Shown here piece by piece: positions 57,801 through 64,000 of a stretch of 64,000 bases of DNA. The position numbers and the translations under genes are program-made. The notes beneath the pieces are model-generated. The model was not told where the DNA came from. It searched no databases and saw nothing but the letters and a program-made list of their open reading frames with translations. This stretch comes from Marthasterias glacialis (lineage: Eukaryota > Echinodermata > Asteroidea > Forcipulatida > Asteriidae): the NCBI GenBank assembly GCA_911728455.2, contig OU452236.1, forward strand, positions 7,558,171 through 7,622,170, given 5' to 3'. Each line of letters begins with the position of its first letter. Position 1 is the first letter of the stretch.

Positions 57801-60800
57801 TGCTCACGAAGTTTTCAGTTCCTAATGTTTTGGGATACTTTACATGTACGTTACGTAAAAGTTCATTTAAAGCTAGATTTCTATCACGATTGTTGCAGTA
57901 AATTTCAGATGTTTCATTCTTGGGGCAAGTGACATCATTATTCAACCAAACATTACAATGACACTCTAAGCATGTTTATTTGACTGCATAATTATAAACT
58001 CTCCTTAAGTAGGGTAATCCTTTGTAGTTACCATAACTGGTCATCCTATGAATTTATACTGGGTTAGATTTTAAACTACAGGCCATTGGCCTACATTGTC
58101 AGTCAACAGTTCAGCAGATGACCTCAAACCCACTGTTCCATGGTCAAAAATACAACCAAACATGCAAATAAAGGCCTCAGGTGAAAGTCCCCGGACCCTA
58201 CCTCAACCTCTACAGTGTTGTAGTGGCCTGTTAAGATCATTGTGTATAAATGTATGTTGTGGAAGTGCTCTGTACACCAGACTAAAATATTGACAAACAT
58301 GCTTGGCACTGTGAACACTCAGGGATGAAAAGTTCAGTTTGCTTTCTGCTCAGAGCGATGGCTAGAAGAGACATGTTTTCAACAACGGCACCTCCAGAAT
58401 CAAACTTACAAATAGTGCATTTCATTTCCTGGTGACGAGTACTGTATGGAAAAGACCTCACTCTGAAGATTGTTTGCTCTGAAAAGCACCAACTTCTGAC
58501 AGTTTCAACGCCATTCATTCCTCAGAATGTGGGTTCTATCAAAACTTACTCAAAACGAAAACAAAAACATGAAACTCTCAAAACAACACCAAAGTAGAAA
58601 CAGAATGGCACGTATTGACCCAATTCACCTGATATCATCATCACAATAATCTTGGTTGAGGCATTTTGGAAGTCAAAGTCACTGTGGGATTTATACAGTG
58701 CAGTGCGACTGTAATGCTTACCTATTGACTTCCAGAATGGTGAGCGTGGCACAATTGCCGCGTGTGACGTACGTGCAAGGGGTCAATAGAAATACATCAT
58801 TAATACCAGAGGAAAGTGTTTTTAAAAAAAAGATCCACCATTGGAGTTTTCATCTCTGGTATGGGCATTTCACAGAAACCTAGCTACATGAAACATGAAA
58901 ACCAAATATACAAACTTCACTCTGCTTGCATCCTGTTGCAAGCATCACTTTGCTTGCATGGTGAAGAAAATAGGCTATTGTAATACCCTATCTTGACTTC
59001 CAGATGCATAATCACTGTTACCATGTAAAGTAACCTGAACAAATATCTGAGACCAGAGAACAATAAAAAAGGGAAGCGTTTCCCAAGGGGAAAGAATGCT
59101 GAGAAAGGAAGGGGGAAAAAAAAAGAAAAAAAAAGAGTGGAAGGATTGATGCTAGATCTTCACTTTTTGTCTCGCATGACAAAGTTTGTTGGTGAAGACG
59201 CGTATCATCGTTTGCTAGCTTAATGTAGTCAGTATGCCCCGGAGGCCAGGCAAAGCCCATGTTTGTTCATATCTTGTGCCTCACTGGAGCAAAAAAACCT
59301 GGTATAATATTGAGCCCTCGTAAGAACCCCAAACACCCAGGGGGCTGAAGAGAACCTCCAGTGCCATGGAGCGACCAGTAACCAACGAGCCGAATGAATC
59401 TGCCCCCGCGTTGGAAACACTCTCTACCCATACAGACACATCGTGAAATCATCCAAGCGAATATGCCTGGAGTTTATTGGACACTTGGTTTGTTGGGGAG
59501 TGGGGGGGGGGGGCGGACAAAGATGGTACTAAAAAAAATATATATAAAAAATTCTATATATTTGAAGTGGATAGGGTCAGTGCCCGCATCATGTCGCTGT
59601 CTGTTTTTTCAAGCTTTTTAAGCTTGAGCAAATGCCAGAGAAAAAGGGGAAGAAAAGGAAACACATCAACGTGACTAAATGGCTAGAGCAATTATACAGC
59701 ATATTAGCGCTCACTGCTCTAGGGGATCAATAGGGAAGGCTTGATGGTGGCAGCGACTTAAAGACCGATTTTCCGTCTTTATATTTTGTCGTAAGGCCCC
59801 TCTTGTCAAGCTTGGTATTGATTTAAGTAAGCATTGCAACAGGCAGCTGTAACCATAACAGCAAATCTTGCATATCTTGGGTTATTTACTTAGTATCCTT
59901 AATGAAGACGCTGATGATGCATGGGGTCATCCCCCAGCACTTTAAGACCTTTCAGCGGAAATTAAATTGCTCATTTTGTTTTTCAATTCTTAGTGATTTT
60001 TTCCTCCTTTTTTTTTTTTTTTTAATGACGGCTCTGTTTTAGGGCTGTCATCTTTGTCTTGGAATTAACTTAAGGAAGATTTTTCTTGGGGGGGGGGGGG
60101 AGAGAGAAAAACGAGCGAGTGCAATGACATGAAATTAAGAGCCAATCGAGATTTTATTAATAATTTAGGAGAGAGTTTGGGAAACCTGATCAAACAATTG
60201 ACTGTGACCCATCAGTGGAATAACCAAATCGATTCTTAATTTTCTTCTGCCAGAGATTGATGAATTTTGAGTGCTAAACAAAATTAACTTATATTTCACA
60301 AAATTCAGACCCAAGTTTCTCAAAAGTCAAAAACAACATCAACCATTGGGTGGAAGTTCAATAATAGTTTGCTTTCAGAAATAACTGTTATTTTTTAAAA
60401 CTAAATATGAACTTTTCTGTTTTCTCAGCTCACACTTCTTCAAACTCAGGTCTGCTCATAACATTTTTCCCACAAAACTCTGCTTACTTAAAATTTAAGT
60501 TGCTTATAGTGGAAAAACTGAATGAAAAATATCTGTTTTTTGTTTTTGTTTTTTTAAATAGTATAATGATTAACAGAAGCAATAAAAGCATTTTTTTCCC
60601 CCGCAAAATATGACAGCAATAAAACTAGAAACAAACAAAAATTATTATTATTTTGTTATTTAATATTGACCATTAGCTAAGGGAAACTGGCAAAATGATA
60701 ATAAATCTCAGTGTGAGTCATGTACCTATACGCCTTGCATTGCCGCCGCCGCCGATTTCTTTTGTCTCCCGTTGTGGAGTTAAATATTAATCCCCCACAA

Positions 60801-61479
60801 AACATCTCTTGGTTTCGCTGGCTGCATTTTTCCTGAATATCGGACTTTGCGATCAATGCTAATGCAATCTCTGCCTTCAATAATAAATGACTGTATTTGT
60901 GGGATTCGCATTTGCGGCCGTGATGTTTTTGCGGGATGAAAGAAAGGGAAAATTGTGATTATTTAACAGCGATGAAACATGAGTATTGCTGTTGAAGGTG
61001 TTCCATGGGGAAAAATGTGTTGTTTTGTGGTATTTTGTTTCTTCTTTTTAAATTGTCAATCAGATTTATTTATTTTTACCATCATTGTTTTTTGAGTTGA
61101 ACATCTGTTATGAGAACTATTGTAGGGCAATAATAACATTACACCATGGGTGAACATGTAAGCTTGGAAGGTTACAACCAATTTCTTACTTCCTCAAGGT
61201 GCAATTATGCACACATGCAACCACACAGAGGAATATTTAATTTGCAATTTCATTATTCTATTTCTAAAAAATGAGTGTTCGTCTAATATACAGTATCGTG
61301 TTTTCTTTTCTTCCCTTTCTGTTTTCCTTCCCAAAATCTTATCCCTCCTCCAGCCAGTGAGGGATGTATGGTTATTATTAACGGTTACTCAAACGGCAAT
61401 ACCCCCTACCCCGTGTTTTCATAAGCTATGTTCAACATCCAAGAAAAATAGCATTTTCCTCAATTATTAGCAGGAAATC

Positions 61480-62330
61480 TTGTGTTTTTCTTTGGCGTTG
61501 CCTCTCCCCGGCGATATTAAACCCTGCAACGGATTGCCGATGGTTGGGTATGACTCTCCTTGTGCCTGGGGAACGATGGGGTTGGGGGGGGGGACAGGAA
61601 AAAAACAGTGTATGAATCCGTGTAGGTTCGTTTCCCCTACTGTCATTTCGGCTTGCACTCACGCAGTCACTTTGCCCCAAGGACTGACTGAAATAGATGC
61701 AGCCCGATCTTTTTAATTCGACATGAAAAGCTATTGGAACAATTTTGATGGCTATTATTGAGGAGTGCTGGAGGCGGCTGTGTCGCCGGCGGCAACCGGG
61801 GCAGCGGCAGCTCAACTAGCTTTGATGTGCAGCCAATAACGTTAGTCGCTTCTTCCTTCAGACCAGCTGGTTTTCGCCCTACAGACCCCTCGAGCGGTGT
61901 CCAAATGAGAATCGTTTCCTGGCTTGAAATCCTGCCCAAGGTTCCGTCAGCTTTCTCATACAAATTTTTCTTCCAAAGCAAAACTCCTCCACGATTGGTT
62001 AGGAGAGGGCAGATGGTTGCATGGCCACAAGTGGAAGTTTTCACCCCCGAGTTGGACGAAGAAGAAGAGGGGGGGTTATATCATCCCAATGATATCATTA
62101 ACAAAAGCCGTCACAGATCTGTATGGTTGCCCACACTCTGGCTGCAAACTCACAGCAGCTTGATTGATTCTGCGTAATTGTCTCACTGATTACGCCGGCT
62201 GACATGACCATTGACGGAGACTCGGATGTCTACATGTGACATGCCGTTTGCGGGTAACTTGCTAATCTGGCAGGCAGTGGCGATCACTCTTCATCTATGT
62301 GAAGGGAGTGATGGCGATGCGCACATGACA
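61480..62330. promoter_or_regulatory. CpG-rich island, candidate regulatory element or alternative promoter
   Basis: The segment is markedly richer in GC and CpG than the flanks (for example GGCGGCTGTGTCGCCGGCGG near 61772). Open frames of 125-139 codons exist on both strands, which is what low stop-codon density in GC-rich DNA produces. None of the frames has a recognisable domain, and no PBC-A sequence is present. It could be an enhancer or promoter within the first Pbx introns. Confidence 0.25.
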
Positions 62331-64000
62331 TTTTTATTTCTGCTCAGTCAGATCAATCTCAGTGTCTTACACACGTCATTCTTTATTGTCATGCCCAGGA
62401 TGTATGGTGTAATCTGCCGTGTCCACGAATGACCTCTGAATGTGATATAGCACAACCAATGTGATACAGGTAAAACATACACTGGATTCCTTAACACGCA
62501 AACACCCCCATCAGTTTAAATCCTCCTTGTGCTATTTAATTAAGTACTTTAGTATCATGTACACCTCAGGGTAGCCTAACAGTCAGAGCCACAAGAATGG
62601 TAGCATCCAATATATTCTAAATGACATAGGAGTTATAGTACATGTTTCTCATGTTTACATTTGATGCTCCTTCTATTGTTACTCTCTGAGTTGTACTTGT
62701 TTCTTCCTTTTATAAAATGCACAAATTCCATTGTGCTAATTCCCTTTGCTATTTCCATATGCCCCAAACCACTCAAATGCATTTTGACAGCATAGGTTAT
62801 TTTTTTGTTTGCCAGTGATTTTGTTGGTCACTACTACTTAGCGAGTAGACAAAACTCATCGGGAACCAATGTGAAAGCAATCATAATGGTAAAATAGCAT
62901 CTTCAATTACTTTCGACTAACCAGTGTAATTAATACATAATGTTTTCCCAATTAGTCAAATGAATGAAATACGCTAGAACCTACACAGAAATAGGTTTCT
63001 GAAAACATTCCTTGGTTTCCTCACAAGACTTGATGTTATTCTGAAAGTTATTTGACAAAATGTCTCCACACACTGCGGATAAAGTCCTCAGTTGATCCTC
63101 TCTAACACTTACTAAGGTTAATTTGTCTACATTATGAACAACAGCATATCATACCCCAAAACCTGCATATCAACAGACCTATTGCTTACAGTTGCAGCTT
63201 CACGAAACCTTAAGGTATTCTGCAATGGATCATCGAGCACTAATGAAATGTTTGACTGTGCATATATTTTGTTATTCATGTCCCATTTTAGGAATCACTG
63301 ATAATGTGATTTGCCTCACTCTTAGCGGAGCGTAGGTCCATCAAGCCCCATCATTATCATAAAGGTGTCATTAAGCGGAACCATCGCTAGCTGGAGAGCC
63401 AGCTGAAACTGGACTAGATAGTCGCATAAGCAAATGTCTATTAGACACAAATTGCAAACACAGTCATTAAGGGGATAAATAATAGATGACACTTGCAGAC
63501 ATGAAATGAATTTGGCTTTCAGGATGAGAGAAAAGGCATATTATACTTCTTTCTTTTTTTTTCTATTTTGTGGTAATACTGCCGCAAGAAACACTTCCAA
63601 ATATTGCAGGGTCATAAATGGCCAATGGTGAAAAAAGCAGGAAATTTTTGCCAAACGGATTTAGGAAGTCAAAGCAATTTGGAAAAATTGTATCAAGTAA
63701 CTGGCACTAAAGTGACAATAACTAGCGACATTGAGTATTGGACGCTATCTCAATGAGATTGTGGCATATGTTTTGCATGTTCAACTAAATCCTAAAACTA
63801 CAGAATTTATTTATTTTTTTTAAATTACCCGCTAACTCCACATGCAAAAATGAGATCATCAAAACATGAGGGCACTCTTCAAATTAGATTTTGTTTCTTG
63901 GTCTGAAAGACCTTATACAGAATTGGCAAATACTGAAAAAGAGAGATGAGTTTCATTCTCAAAGCTCATCGATGATAAAGTTTATAAAGTACCCATTCTC

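Larger units (their letters stand above)
54651..64000 (-). other. Large upstream Pbx intron, part 6, to window end
   Basis: Holds the hairpin element at 54694-54802 and GC-raised patches at 59200-59460, 61480-62330 and 63290-63530. G runs occur at 59502-59513 and 60088-60100. The open frame at 57483-57932 (149 codons, plus) has no domain. I searched for a Pbx PBC-A exon (minus-strand sequence encoding [20 protein letters not shown]) by its expected words and did not find it. 55800-57400, 57950-58500 and 62440-63250 show nothing specific. Confidence 0.45.

Noticed and set aside
57483-57932. 149-codon plus-strand open frame
   Set aside because: No recognisable domain, no convincing splice sites, many Cys/Ser codons typical of random AT-rich frames.

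Overview
The window is animal nuclear DNA: AT-rich, intron-rich, full of short interspersed repeats, with no bacterial gene organisation. The only gene identified with confidence is a PBC-class TALE homeobox gene (Pbx, orthologue of Drosophila extradenticle) on the minus strand. Six coding exons lie between 15937 and 9136. They give a continuous reading frame of 351 residues and a stop, running from the end of the PBC-A domain through PBC-B, the complete TALE homeodomain and a PBX-type C-terminus. All junctions have GT/AG ends and matching phases. The PBC-A exon(s) with the start codon were not found and probably lie beyond base 64000. The SINE types, foldback elements, many poly(G)/poly(C) runs and the vertebrate-like Pbx C-terminus suggest a marine deuterostome, most likely an echinoderm. 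That placement is inference.

Layout. 1-9135 lies downstream of the stop codon and is probably long 3' UTR plus flank. It holds a tRNA-derived SINE, a cluster of AGTGT/ACACT near-palindromes, a hairpin element with a perfect DR1 nuclear-receptor motif, and two opposed copies of one SINE. 9136-15937 holds the Pbx exons and short introns. One intron carries 24 copies of a 45-bp minisatellite beside a long polypurine/polypyrimidine tract. Another carries a foldback element whose arms hold convergent CTCF-like motifs.

15938-64000 is read as one Pbx intron of more than 48 kb, as expected from the very long 5' introns of PBX genes. It contains an endonuclease-domain fragment of a non-LTR retrotransposon, several tRNA-derived SINEs, short tandem arrays, perfect hairpins, and a (TA)n-bounded element with a hammerhead-like core. 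It also has many patches of higher GC and CpG content that look like regulatory DNA but cannot be tested here. Three stretches could be coding: a 244-codon open frame at 32196-32930 (+) ending at a donor-like site, a GC3-rich frame at 19987-20151 (-), and a small exon-like block at 16504-16576 (+). None resembles a family I recognise.

The most testable biological points are two. Skipping the 122-bp Pbx exon at 10736-10857 would create an almost immediate stop, parallel to the PBX1a/PBX1b switch. The minisatellite just upstream of that exon presents 24 acceptor-like pyrimidine-AG sequences on the transcribed strand.
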